Assembly: GCF_003672135.1 (NCBI RefSeq)
Contig: NC_039518.1
Coordinates: 6,078,136 to 6,142,135 of the forward strand
Length of the DNA stretch: 64,000 nt
Source: Ooceraea biroi
Lineage: Eukaryota; Arthropoda; Insecta; Hymenoptera; Formicidae
Direction of reading: 5' to 3'
Made by a program: the position numbers and the translations under genes. This document shows positions 35,368 to 47,168 of this stretch, one piece after another (within the stretch, counting starts at the first letter, position 1; every line of letters begins with the position of its first letter). The notes beneath the pieces were generated by a model. It saw only the letters and a list, made by a program, of their open reading frames with translations, searched no databases and was not told the origin of the DNA.

Positions 35368-36655
35368 TTGGGTCATTAAGTATGAAACTTTACAAATGTA
35401 AAAGCGCCATCTTTAACATTTGTTATCTCAAATTTGGCGCCAGACGTCACTATCAGGTTAGGTTAGTGTGATAGATGTATGTTCGCTCTTCAAATGTCAT
35501 ATTTATTTGTTCAAATATCTTCATTAGTTTTATTGGTGGATTCTTTTTTATAGAACTATGGAAAAGTCCAAAATTCGTGTGATTTATGAATATGAGTTCC
35601 GCCGTGGAACCACAGTGTCGGAGACAGCTCGTAATATCAACGCTGTATTTGGTGAAGGTTCAACTACTAAAGCAACGGTGGGCAATTGGTCCAAAAACTT
35701 CAGAGATGGAGATTTCAGCCTCGCTAATGAGCCACGTGAAAGACCAAAGACGAAGGTGGATAATGATCACTTGAGAGCCGTAGTAGAGTCCGATCCATCC
35801 CAAAGTACACGTGAATTGGCATCGATATTCAATGTTTCCATACCCACCATATTGTTCATTTAGCTGCAATTGGTAAGATAAAGAAGTTGGACAAATGGGT
35901 CCCGCACGAATCGACCGATGCGCAGCAGGCGCAACGTCTAGAGGCTTCCCTTTCTTTGCTTTCCCGTCACAAAAATGAATCTTTTTTTAATCGAATTGTG
36001 ACCTGCGATGAAAAGTGGATACTCTACGACAATCGTAAACGCTCACATCAGTGGTTGAACGCTGATGAACCACCGAGACATCACGCGAAACCCAACATTA
36101 CACAGAAGAAGAAGCTTATGGTGACTGTTTGGTGGTCCAGGTCAGGTGTTATCTACTACAACTTTATGAAACCTCGTACATCGATAACGGCTGAAGTATA
36201 TTGCAAGCAACTGGACGAAATGATGCAACAACTTGCTATTAAACAACCGAAATTGGTCAATCGGTCAATGCCAATCCTGTTGCATGATAATGCTCGACCG
36301 CACACTGCACGACTGACCATGGCAAAGCTATAGGAGTTGGAATTGGAAACTCTCCGTCATCCACCATGTTCACCAGATCTATCACCTACCGACTATCACT
36401 TTTTCCGGAATTTGGACAACTTGCTGGTGGGGAAATTGTTCAATTCTCAACAGGCAGTCGAAACAGCCTTCCGCGACTTCATCGATTCCCGTACTCCTGG
36501 CTTCTATAGTAGAGGCATAGACCAACTACCACTAAAATGGCAGAAGTGTGTAGATAACATGGGCGCATACTTCGATTGAAAATAAATCATGTCCATGTGC
36601 CAAAAAATGCAAAAGTTTATGTTCTATTTGTAAAGTTTCATACTTAATGACCCAA
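35368..36655 (+). mobile_element. mariner-2, copy in III-1
   Basis: 1288 bp with TIR TTGGGTCATTAAGTATGAAAC-type ends, flanked by TA, sitting in the hairpin loop of the CACCC element (AAGTAAGTA / TATTGTACAT). The empty site is seen at 40269-40272 in III-3. Confidence 0.93.
35558..36579 (+). pseudogene. mariner-2 transposase with frameshift and stop
   Basis: DD34D transposase starting MEKSKIRVIYEYEFRRG. The N-terminal frame ends at 35863 (SIPTILFI), where one base is missing, and the main frame resumes before KKLDKWVPHE (35887). The core motifs TCDEKWILYD, LHDNARPHTA and SPDLSPTDYHFF are present, with Cys in place of the usual Gly before the first Asp. A TAG at 36331-36333 interrupts MAKL-RELELE; the otherwise identical copy at 38010 reads CGG there. 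Confidence 0.9.
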
Positions 36656-37093
36656 TATATTGTACATACTTACTTACATTTCCATATCTTTTAATATTTC
36701 TTGTAGAGTATTGCACTTATTCATTGTAAATAACAGAAACACTTTCCCGATTTTCGATTGCAACACATAAATATTGGCCGTTTTATCCGAATAAAGGACG
36801 CAGAAGCGCGGAGTCGACGAGCGATCGTGAGAAAATGATGCGTCGACATCGACAAAGCCTACTTTAAAGTGGCGCTAATATCAAATTATTCTACATACAA
36901 GAATATATAAGCATAAATGTGTACATGTTACTCTTGTCTCAAGACAGTAAGACAATCTTATGTAATTCGAGAGAGAAGAATAGAAATTACTGATTTAAAT
37001 AAAAAATTGTTTTATTTTCATATTTTTTATACTTGTAATACGATTAGTCAAGAATATTTTTCGTCTTGTTATCAGAAATCCTTTCTGAGGGTG

Positions 37094-37391
37094 TATTGTC
37101 ACGCATTATACGTAACAACATTTTTATCTCTCGACATCGATAACGAAGAATTCTCGCGTCGGAAGAAGACATGTCGTGACGTTCACAATTAATCATAAAT
37201 TCACTCATTAACGCACCGCTTATGCAAGAAGCCTCAACTCTCCCAGAGACACGTCAGTACATACGTGTCTCTGTCAAAAAGCGACGAAACCGTACGAACG
37301 CGGTTGCAATCCGCTTCGCTGGTGCAACCGATGGAACTCGCCCGCGCCGAGCAGCAAATGGGGCTCGCATACTCGCGCGGATGCGTACGTA
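37094..37391 (+). repeat. spacer A between CACCC elements
   Basis: 298-bp segment found only between direct CACCC copies (also at 28391, 39546, 45535, 58230 and 60455). It contains a 10-bp inverted repeat (AGAGACACGT...ACGTGTCTCT). An Arg-rich open frame of 65 codons (37222-37419) begins here and ends in the next CACCC element. It recurs in most copies, but near-identity of the copies means this is not evidence of selection. Confidence 0.82.
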
Positions 37392-37819
37392 CACCCACAG
37401 AAAAGATTTCTGGACCTAATGCTATTACTCTTTAATCTATCATAAAATAAGATCGCTATAGCGACAATTATATTTATTATTGAAAAGAAGCATAATTTAA
37501 TCTTGAATAGAAAATTCGAAAATCTAGATTTAAATAATCTTGGTGCTATCTCATTAATTTTCTCAGAAGGATTTAGATACAAATTTCTAGCAAGTTCAAA
37601 ATATTCTTGATTTCAGAATATTGTGAGATCTAAAAGACATCTTATTCTATTCTTCTAAGAGAATTTGTAGAATCTGCACGAAACGGCCAATATTTATGTG
37701 TTGCAATCGAAAACCGGGAAAGTTTTTCTGTTATTTACAATGAATAAGTGCAATACTCTACAAGAAATATTAAAAGGTATGGAAATGTCTTATCTCGAAT
37801 CTTATTTCTCAAGTAAGTA

Positions 37820-39107
37820 TTGGGTCATTAAGTATGAAACTTTACAAATGTAAAAGCGCCATCTTTAACATTTGTTATCTCAAATTTGGCGCCAGACGTC
37901 ACTATCAGGTTAGGTTAGTGTGATAGATGTATGTTCGCTCTTCAAATGTCATATTTATTTGTTCAAATATCTTCATTAGTTTTATTGGTGGATTCTTTTT
38001 TATAGAACTATGGAAAAGTCCAAAATTCGTGTGATTTATGAATATGAGTTCCGCCGTGGAACCACAGTGTCGGAGACAGCTCGTAATATCAACGCTGTAT
38101 TTGGTGAAGGTTCAACTACTAAAGCAACGGTGGGCAATTGGTCCAAAAACTTCAGAGATGGAGATTTCAGCCTCGCTAATGAGCCACGTGAAAGACCAAA
38201 GACGAAGGTGGATAATGATCACTTGAGAGCCGTAGTAGAGTCCGATCCATCCCAAAGTACACGTGAATTGGCATCGATATTCAATGTTTCCATACCCACC
38301 ATATTGTTCATTTAGCTGCAATTGGTAAGATAAAGAAGTTGGACAAATGGGTCCCGCACGAATCGACCGATGCGCAGCAGGCGCAACGTCTAGAGGCTTC
38401 CCTTTCTTTGCTTTCCCGTCACAAAAATGAATCTTTTTTTAATCGAATTGTGACCTGCGATGAAAAGTGGATACTCTACGACAATCGTAAACGCTCACAT
38501 CAGTGGTTGAACGCTGATGAACCACCGAGACATCACGCGAAACCCAACATTACACAGAAGAAGAAGCTTATGGTGACTGTTTGGTGGTCCAGGTCAGGTG
38601 TTATCTACTACAACTTTATGAAACCTCGTACATCGATAACGGCTGAAGTATATTGCAAGCAACTGGACGAAATGATGCAACAACTTGCTATTAAACAACC
38701 GAAATTGGTCAATCGGTCAATGCCAATCCTGTTGCATGATAATGCTCGACCGCACACTGCACGACTGACCATGGCAAAGCTACGGGAGTTGGAATTGGAA
38801 ACTCTCCGTCATCCACCATGTTCACCAGATCTATCACCTACCGACTATCACTTTTTCCGGAATTTGGACAACTTGCTGGTGGGGAAATTGTTCAATTCTC
38901 AACAGGCAGTCGAAACAGCCTTCCGCGACTTCATCGATTCCCGTACTCCTGGCTTCTATAGTAGAGGCATAGACCAACTACCACTAAAATGGCAGAAGTG
39001 TGTAGATAACATGGGCGCATACTTCGATTGAAAATAAATCATGTCCATGTGCCAAAAAATGCAAAAGTTTATGTTCTATTTGTAAAGTTTCATACTTAAT
39101 GACCCAA
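37820..39107 (+). mobile_element. mariner-2, best copy
   Basis: 1288 bp, complete TIRs, TA on both sides. Near-identical to the copy at 35368. Confidence 0.93.
38010..39031 (+). pseudogene. mariner-2 transposase, single frameshift
   Basis: The least damaged mariner-2 transposase. The N-terminal frame 38010-38315 (MEKSKIRVIYEYEFRRG to SIPTILFI) and the main frame 38339-39031 (230 codons from an internal Met) are separated only by one missing base near 38310. Allowing for it, the length of about 340 residues is normal for mariner. The order is N-terminal DNA-binding helices, WVPHE linker, then the DD34D core (TCDEKWI; LHDNARPHTARL; CSPDLSPTDYHFF) and a C-terminal RGIDQLPLKWQKCVDNMGAYFD. The frameshift is shared with the other mariner-2 copies, so it existed before the local duplication. 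Confidence 0.92.
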
Positions 39108-39545
39108 TATATTGTACATACTTACTTACATTTCCATATCTTTTAATATTTCTTGTAGAGTATTGCACTTATTCATTGTAAATAACAGAAACACTTTCCC
39201 GATTTTCGATTGCAACACATAAATATTGGCCGTTTTATCCGAATAAAGGACGCAGAAGCGCGGAGTCGACGAGCGATCGTGAGAAAATGATGCGTCGACA
39301 TCGACAAAGCCTACTTTAAAGTGGCGCTAATATCAAATTATTCTACATACAAGAATATATAAGCATAAATGTGTACATGTTACTCTTGTCTCAAGACAGT
39401 AAGACAATCTTATTTAATTCGAGAGAGAAGAATAGAAATTACTGATTTAAATAAAAAATTGTTTTATTTTCATATTTTTTATACTTGTAATACGATTAGT
39501 CAAGAATATTTTTCGTCTTGTTATCAGAAATCCTTTCTGAGGGTG

Positions 39546-39843
39546 TATTGTCACGCATTATACGTAACAACATTTTTATCTCTCGACATCGATAACGAAG
39601 AATTCTCGCGTCGGAAGAAGACATGTCGTGACGTTCACAATTAATCATAAATTCACTCATTAACGCACCGCTTATGCAAGAAGCCTCAACTCTCCCAGAG
39701 ACACGTCAGTACATACGTGTCTCTGTCAAAAAGCGACGAAACCGTACGAACGCGGTTGCAATCCGCTTCGCTGGTGCAACCGATGGAACTCGCCCGCGCC
39801 GAGCAGCAAATGGGGCTCGCATACTCGCGCGGATGCGTACGTA
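39546..39843 (+). repeat. spacer A, second clean copy in cluster III
   Basis: 298 bp, essentially identical to 37094-37391. Confidence 0.85.
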
Positions 39844-40697
39844 CACCCACAGAAAAGATTTCTGGACCTAATGCTATTACTCTTTAATCTATCATAAAAT
39901 AAGATCGCTATAGCGACAATTATATTTATTATTGAAAAGAAGCATAATTTAATCTTGAATAGAAAATTCGAAAATCTAGATTTAAATAATCTTGGTGCTA
40001 TCTCATTCATTTTCTCAGAAGGATTTAGATACAAATTTCTAGCAAGTTCAAAATATTCTTGATTTAAGAATATTGTGGGATCTAAAAGACATCTTATTCT
40101 ATTCTTCTAAGAGAATTTGTAGAATCTGCACAAAACGGCCAATATTTATGTGGTGCAATCGAAAACCGGGAAAGTGTTTCTGTTATTTACAATGAATAAG
40201 TGCAATACTCTACAAGAAATATTAAAAGATATGGAAATGTCTTATCTCGAATCTTATTTCTCAAGTAAGTATATTGTACATACTTACTTACATTTCCATA
40301 TCTTTTAATATTTCTTGTAGAGTATTGCACTTATTCATTGTAAATCTTTCCTGATTTTCGATTGCAACACATAAATATTGGCCGTTTTATCCGAATAAAG
40401 GACGCAGAAGCGCGGAGTCGACGAGCGATCGTGAGAAAATGATTTGTCGACATCGACAAAGCCTACTATAAAGTGGCGCTAATATCAAATTATTCTACAT
40501 ACAAGAATATATAAGCATAAATGTGTACATGTTACTCTTGTCTCAAAACAGTAAGACGATCTTATTTAATTCGAGAGAGAAGAATAGAAATTACTGATTT
40601 AAATAAAAAATTGTTTTATTTTCATATTTTTTATACTTGTAATACGATTAGTCAAGAATATTTTTCGTCTTGTTATCAGAAATCCTTTCTGAGGGTA
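39844..40697 (+). mobile_element. CACCC element III-3 without mariner-2
   Basis: Empty-site copy: the loop reads AAGTAAGTATATTGTACAT with no insertion. Ends CTGAGGGTA followed by CGG, matching the CG at the left end of the cluster. Confidence 0.88.
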
Positions 40698-43298
40698 CGG
40701 CGATCAATGATGCCGCGCACCGTGAGAGATTCGGCCAGGCCGTGATTGCCCCGATACATGAGCATCGAAAAAGAAAACAGGGAGAAGCAAGTGGAGAGTC
40801 TGCAGGAGAGCAAAGGCCGCGCCTTGCTCTCGGACGAATTTCACTTTTGATACGTAATGTTTTCCCGTTCGGCTGGCTGAGATCGCGACGGCGATGTCGT
40901 CATCCGTTTGCATTTATTTGCAACGTTGGTTGATAAACTTTCACGCGATTGACGCGGTGATTCTCGCGAGATCGATGTGGAGAGTCTTGCGAGTCTTAAT
41001 GCGTTTCTCGGAATACGGAAAGGTTAATCTACTAATTTATAGCCTGTGGAAAGAAAAGGCATAATGCCTTTTTCTTTCCTGCCCTTTGATATTTTCTATT
41101 TTGATCCCTTTGATATTTTCCACTTAATACTCGATTCTATCGAGTATCACTTGTCTGAATGAAGGTTTGACGAAACACTGCGGGGAATGATTCTGAGATG
41201 GTGAGTTAATCTATAGTTCTGCTGATTCATTTCACATCAATAAATGAACAAGTATCAGTGCTGCGAGTAACAGTAAGAAACATATATCGTTTATGCTAGT
41301 GCGTCACTCGCTTTATTTCATCCTGATGATACCGCGCTCTGATTATAGACATTGCGATATTGGAACAATGTTCGCCTTGGCCAACATCGCATTAACAAAG
41401 CAAACAGACAGCCGAAGATACACGGCCTGCACGAGTACCGAGCTTATCTCGTCGAGGCAATTACCAATGGGTAGGGACGAAATTAAAGATGTGTATCGAT
41501 CGACACCTGCTTAGCACCATCAAATTAACACTTGTTTCGGCCGTCAATTAAACGATCGCCCGATAACGCTCCGCTAATTTCACACTCGTGATTCGGCCAG
41601 GTAGAAATCTCACAGACCGGATTCCTCTCACGAAATGACGCGAATCCGTGACGTGTACGCAAATATGTGCACTTGTATCGTTGAAGAAATCGGCCGATTG
41701 GTAGTTTGCCGAGTAAAGTCGAGGAGAATACCTCGAGTTATTTAAATGGCATTGCCGGAACGGTTAACGACGAACGCTCTAATTACGCACACGCCGGGAC
41801 GAAGGCTGAACGGCATAACGGTGATTAAGCATGCAAATAAATTTCCGCGATATTTAATTCGCCGACGCTCGTTAACACCGACTTCAAGACAAATTGTTTG
41901 CCTAGCGCGGGCTCTCGCACGGGCGCGGAGGTATTTCTAATTATTCCGTATGCATAGGTTTAATTAAGGACTCGGTCACGTATCCGCTTGATAAATAGTC
42001 TCGGTGGCGAAGGTTGGCGATCCGGGCATCGATTCACATCCTTGGCAGGTAACCATCGCGAAATAACCATTAATTTGAAAGTTTCGGCCCGAACTCGCAA
42101 TTATACGAATTATCGAGTCCCGAAGGTCGGAGAGTTTGGACGAAGATCGTTACGACGAATTAACCCGCTTTATCGATCGGTCCGCGCGTCAGAGCTCGCC
42201 GCATTTCGTTCCGCGTTTTTGCGACAAAGTATCGCTCGATGAACCACGCGAAATCGTGCGCATCTCGCGAAAATTGCACGCCAAACTGCAGTTTAAGGAG
42301 CGAAACCTTAAACGAGAGATTCTGCGAGCGGACTCGTCGGACCTTAAAAAAGGATTCTTCGTAACCGGCCTTAATCGACGTTCAGCGGCGATAATCCTCA
42401 ATAAGGTCGCCTCGGGTTCCTGCCGGAACACTCGCGCACTCGCGGTGAAAAGGAAGATCCACATGCGCACGTAACGCGCCGATGGGAGAGCGCGCGACCC
42501 AGTTTCGACGGCGTGTATCGGTAATTTAAGATCGATAAACCTCGATCCTGTCGAAGCCTATCGGGTTACGCGCGCACAGCCGTGCCGTCGATGGGATTAA
42601 AAAATTCACCATTCACGGTAATCCTTCCTCGCGCTCGCGCGCGCGGCGGCGAAGATGATACGAATGCGCGGCCGGAACACGACACCGTCGATCGTATATT
42701 GAATTTCCTGAATTGGCTTGAATGTGCTTGATATTCCGTGAAAAAAGTGGATTAGCAATATTATGTTCCGGGACATTATACGCGGGCGAGTTGCAGGGTG
42801 AATCCTTGCGGTCCCTCCCGCTGCGCCACCCCCTTCGGCTCGCCCTCCCCCCAATTCGCCTCGTGCGCGACGATCTTCCTGGTTAAGTTCGAAATCCTCT
42901 TTGAAAGCTTTTTCGCGGTTTTACGTTTCATAAACACGACGACGGGAACGCTTGGGAGTGCTCGCGCTGGAAGAGAAGAGACGCCTCTGAAACGAAAGGC
43001 TTATCATATTTTTCTGAGCATGGGACAAATCCCTAAATCTTGTTTACAGGCAAATTCCACAATACGGTGCATAAGGGATTTAATGCGACTCTGGGCCGAT
43101 TTCCGCGAAAAAGTCTTCCTTAAAGTGTAATTTACTGCGGAAGGATTATGCGCCGCGGGATCCGTCCAGAAGCGAAACTTCTCTCCGCCGGACGTCTGCC
43201 ACAAATGCATTCTTTACGCGTTCGCGTACGCAAATAGTACCGAAAGTTTCTAAGTTGATTCTTCATATTGTACACGAATTACGACTAGACTCGTTATA
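40698..43298. other. unique DNA, no recognised gene
   Basis: No transposase, RNA gene or family match recognised. A small near-perfect hairpin (GGAAAGAAAAGGCAT and its complement) lies at about 41048-41081. GC-rich open frames at 41988-42242, 42136-42474 and 42798-43130 overlap open frames on the other strand and lack recognisable domains. Confidence 0.55.
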
Positions 43299-44500
43299 TT
43301 AGGGGTGTGATTTAATTTTGAGGGTTTTTTTGCTCAAAAACGCATGTATTTAAATATGATAATGAATGAATACCTTCATCAAAATATTTTCCTTCCTTTT
43401 CTATAACTTTTTCCCATCTTTCTGGCAAGAGATGACGATAAAATCACTCTTCTTTTCAGTTGATCCATTCGTCGACGAATTTTCGCACTTCTTCGAAATT
43501 ATCAAAGTGTGTATCCTCTAAAGCGTGTTGCATCCACCGGAACAAATAATAATCGCATGGAGCAATACGCGGGGTGCGGTAAGACTTGCCATTCAAGCTC
43601 TAATAGTGTTTCTTTCACTGAGAACGCAACGCGAGGTCGAGCGTTGTCACGAAGAAGAATCACTTTCCGTCGTTTACTCGCAATTGGTGGTCGTTTTTCG
43701 TCCAATGCTTGCTTCGACTTGTACAATTGGTGTCGATAACGATCAGCCGTGACAGTCTCCTGCGGATTTAACAGCTCATAGTACACTATCCCACCAAATA
43801 CAGAGCATTACTTTTGAACCGTGAATATTGCGTCTCGGAGTGGATGTTGATGGTTCGCCTGGATCCACCCATGATTTCTGCGTTTCGGATTATCAAAATA
43901 GATCCACTTTTCATCCCCAGTAACAATCCGAGACAAAAGACTCTTCTTTTTTTGCCTGGCGATCAACGAAATGCAAATGTTCAAATGGCACTTTCCGATA
44001 ATTGATGTCGAACCCATTTCCCTTCCTTCTGAATTTTTCCCATTTCATGTAAATGTTTGGTAACTGTTGTACGATCAACATTTAATGCTCTGGCAAGTTC
44101 TGAAGTGGATCGTGTTGGATTTTCGTGCAATAATGCTTACAAATCTGCATTTTCAAGCTTTCTTGGTTGTCCCGAGCGTTCTTTGTCCTTCACACGTCTT
44201 AATTGATGGTGATTCTGCGTCACCATAAGTTTCCACAAGAATTCTATAACCGTCAGCCGCAGTTTTCTTTTGATTAAAAAACAAAAGCAACGCATGTCGA
44301 AAATGCTAAAGAGCTTTCGGAAGTTGCATTTTTACGATGATATAAACACGACTGTTATTGCATCTATTGCTATAATGCTACTAAATGTCATGGATAATGT
44401 CAACACTGTAAGAAAGAACAGTTATCGGAAACAGCTATTGGAACAAACTGACACTACAGCCATCTGTTGCAAAACCCTCAAAACTAAATCACACTCCTAA
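43299..44500 (-). mobile_element. mariner-5, decayed, with conserved ends
   Basis: Inverted ends TTAGGGGTGTGATTTAATTT (43299) and the complement of TTAGGAGTGTGATTTAGTTT (ending 44500), flanked by TA (43297-43298, 44501-44502). 1202 bp. Confidence 0.85.
43370..44330 (-). pseudogene. mariner-5 transposase, multiply frameshifted
   Basis: On the minus strand, fragments of a mariner transposase appear in the right order. There is an N-terminal helix-turn-helix region, then SELARALNVDRTTVTKHLHE and GKIQKEGKWV, then RIVTGDEKWIYFDNPKRR (in 44017-43808). YYELLNPQETVTADRY and LLRDNARPRVAFSVKETLLE follow (43786-43502), with a damaged SPDLAPSD region and ERWEKVIEKEGKYFDE near 43370. The KWI and WWD-type motifs place it nearer Mos1-like mariners than mariner-1. 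Many indels; no usable frame remains. Confidence 0.85.
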
Positions 44501-44680
44501 TATTATAAGAAGTCTTTAAAGATAATTTATAGTAGCATCAGGTAGTATACTAACAATAAGTCATCCGAATAAAATGAGCTTTATACAGGGTGTCTGACGT
44601 AAGGCGAAAAACCTTTCGCCCACGGGTAAATCTCATCAAACTGAATTAAAAAGTCCTGTACCATTTTGCAAACAACCACG

Positions 44681-45534
44681 CACCCACAGAAAAGATCTCT
44701 GAACTTAATGCTATTACTCTTTAATCTATCATAAAATAAGATCGCTATAGCGACAATCATATTTATTATTGAAAAGAAGCATTTTTTAATCTTGAATAGA
44801 AAATTCGAAAATCTAGATTCAAATAATCTTGGTGCTATCTCATTAATTTTCTCAGAAGGATTTAGATAGAAATTTGTAGCAAGTTCACAATATTCTTGAT
44901 TTAAGAATATTGTGGGATCTAAAAGACATCTTATTCTATTCTTCTAAGAGAATTTGTAGAATCTGCACGAAACGGCCAATATTTATGTGTTGCAATCGAA
45001 AACCGGGAAAGTGTTTCTGTTATTTACAATGAATAAGTGCAATACTCTACAAGAAATATTAAAAGGTATGGAAATGTCTTATCTCGAATCGTATTTTTCA
45101 AGTATATTGTACATACTTACTTACATTTCCATATCTTTTAATATTTCTTGTAGAGTATTGCACTTATTCATTGTAAATCTTTCCCGATTTTCGATTGCAA
45201 CACATAAATATTGGCCGTTTTATCCGAATAAAGGACGCAGAAGCGCCGAGTCGACGAGCGACTGCGAGAAAATGATGCGTCGGCATCGACAAAGCCTACT
45301 ATAAAGTGGGCTAATATCAAATTATTCTGCATACAAGAATATATAAGCATAAATTTGTACATGTTACTCTTGTCTGAAGACAGTAAGAGAATCTTATTTA
45401 ATTCGAGAGAGAAGAATAGAAATTACTGATTTAAATAAAAAATTGTTTTATTTTCATATTTTTTATACTTGTAATACGATTAAATTAGTCAAGAATATTT
45501 TTCGTCTTGTTATCAGAAATCCTTTCTGAGGGTG
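44681..45534 (+). mobile_element. CACCC element IV-1
   Basis: 854 bp with normal termini, no nested insertion. Left neighbour is CG (44679-44680) of the FB-2 arm. Confidence 0.88.
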
Positions 45535-45829
45535 TGTTATCATACATTATACGTAACAACATTTTTATCTCTCTACATCGATAACGAAGAATTCTCGCGT
45601 GGGAAGAAGACATGTGACGTTCACAATTAATCATAAATGCACTCATTTACGCACCGCTTATGCACCAAGCCTCAACTCTCCCAGAGACACGTCAGTATAT
45701 ACGTGTCTCTGCCAAAAAGCGACGAAACCGTACGAACGCGGTTGCAATCCGCTTCGCTGATGCAACCGATGGAACTCGCCCGCGCCGAGCAGCAAATGCG
45801 GCTCGCATACTCGCGCGGATGCGTACGTG
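45535..45829 (+). repeat. spacer A in cluster IV
   Basis: 295 bp. Same segment as in clusters III and V. The 65-codon Arg-rich frame (45660-45857) is open here too. Confidence 0.83.
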
Positions 45830-46686
45830 CACCCACAGAAAAGATTTCTGGACTTAATGCTATTACTCTTTAATCTATCATAAAATAAGATCGCTATAGC
45901 GACAATCATATTTATTATTGAAAAGAAGCATATTTTAATCTTGAATAGAAAATTCGAAAATCTAGATTAAAATTATCTTGGTGCTATCTCATTAATTTTC
46001 TCAGAAGGATTTAGATACAAATTTGTAGCAAGTTCACAATATTCTTGATTTAAGAATATCGTGAGATCTAAAAGACATCTTATTCTATTCTTCTAAGAGA
46101 ATTTGTAGAATCTGCACAAAACGGCCAATATTTATGTGTTGCAATCGAAAACCGGGAAAGTGTTTCTGTTATTTGCAATGAATAAGTGCAATACTCTACA
46201 AGAAATATTAAAAGGTATGGAAATGTCTTATCTCGAATCTTATTTCTCAAGTAAGTATATTGTACATACTTACTTACATTTCCATATCTTTTAATATTTC
46301 TTGTAGAGTATTGCACTTATTCATTGTAAATCTCCCGATTTTCGATTGCAACACATAAATATTGGCCGTTTTATCGGAATAAAGGACGCAGAAGCGCCGA
46401 GTCGACGAGCGACTGCGAGAAAATGATGCGTTGACATCGACAAAACCTACTATAAAGTGGCGCTAATATCAAATTATTCTCCATACAAGAATATATAAGC
46501 ATAAATGTGTACATGTTACTCTTGTCTGAAGACAGTAAGACAATCTTATTTAATTCGAGAGAGAAGAATAGAAATTACTGATGTAAATAAAAAATTGTGT
46601 TATTTTCATATTTTTCATACTTGTGATACGATTAAATTAGTCAAGAATATTTTTCGTCTTGTTATCAGAAATCCTTTCTGAGGGTG
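45830..46686 (+). mobile_element. CACCC element IV-2
   Basis: 857 bp, ends CTGAGGGTG and is followed by CG (46687-46688) and the continuation of the FB-2 arm. Confidence 0.88.
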
Positions 46687-47168
46687 CGTAAATTTTCGAG
46701 TAATTAAGTAAAGAAAGTTCGCTAATTCAGCGGACGCGATTGGCAGCGAGGGAAGTAGGAATGAATGAAGTAAAAAACAGTTAGCCGCGCGCGCGACGCG
46801 AGCGTATTTCTTAGAAGAACGCGATAGAAGCGAGTATCGGATTACAGCGGCAGGCGGGACGACGCGTGGACAATAATTTCTCAGCGTCTCATTCACGCGC
46901 TCGTGTTGCCGAGAAAGTGTTGTCATATTTCTTAGAAGCGTCGTCTCGCCTGCCGCTGTAATCCGATACTCGCTGCTATCGCGTCGCGCGCGCGGCTAGT
47001 CGTTTTTTACGTTTTCATTCATTCTTCTCCGCTGAATTAGCGAACTTTCTTTACTTAATTACTCGAAATTTTACGTGGTTGTTTGCAAAATGGTACAGGA
47101 CTGTTTAATTCAGTTTGACGAGATCTACCTGTGGGCGAAAGATTTTTCACCTCATGTCAGATACTGTA

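Larger units (their letters stand above)
34940..37093 (+). mobile_element. CACCC element III-1 carrying mariner-2
   Basis: TIRs CACCCACAGAAAAG and CTTTCTGAGGGTG enclose the 868-bp-type body split by mariner-2 (35368-36655). Preceded by CG (34938-34939). First of three direct copies ending at 40697. Confidence 0.88.
37392..39545 (+). mobile_element. CACCC element III-2 carrying mariner-2
   Basis: Exact 2452-bp tandem duplicate of III-1 plus spacer A, with no length change between corresponding points. Contains mariner-2 at 37820-39107. Confidence 0.9.
44586..47166. mobile_element. foldback element FB-2 hosting a CACCC composite
   Basis: Ends CAGGGTGTCTGACGTAAGGC (44586) and its imperfect complement (47166), flanked by TA. 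Removing the CACCC composite leaves about 570 bp that is palindromic almost throughout: CGGATTACAGCGGCAGGCG (near 46840) is mirrored near 46950, and TTCGCTAATTCAGCGG near 46715 is mirrored near 47030. The left arm is interrupted after ACAACCACG. The right arm preserves the uninterrupted ACGTGG. Confidence 0.82.
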
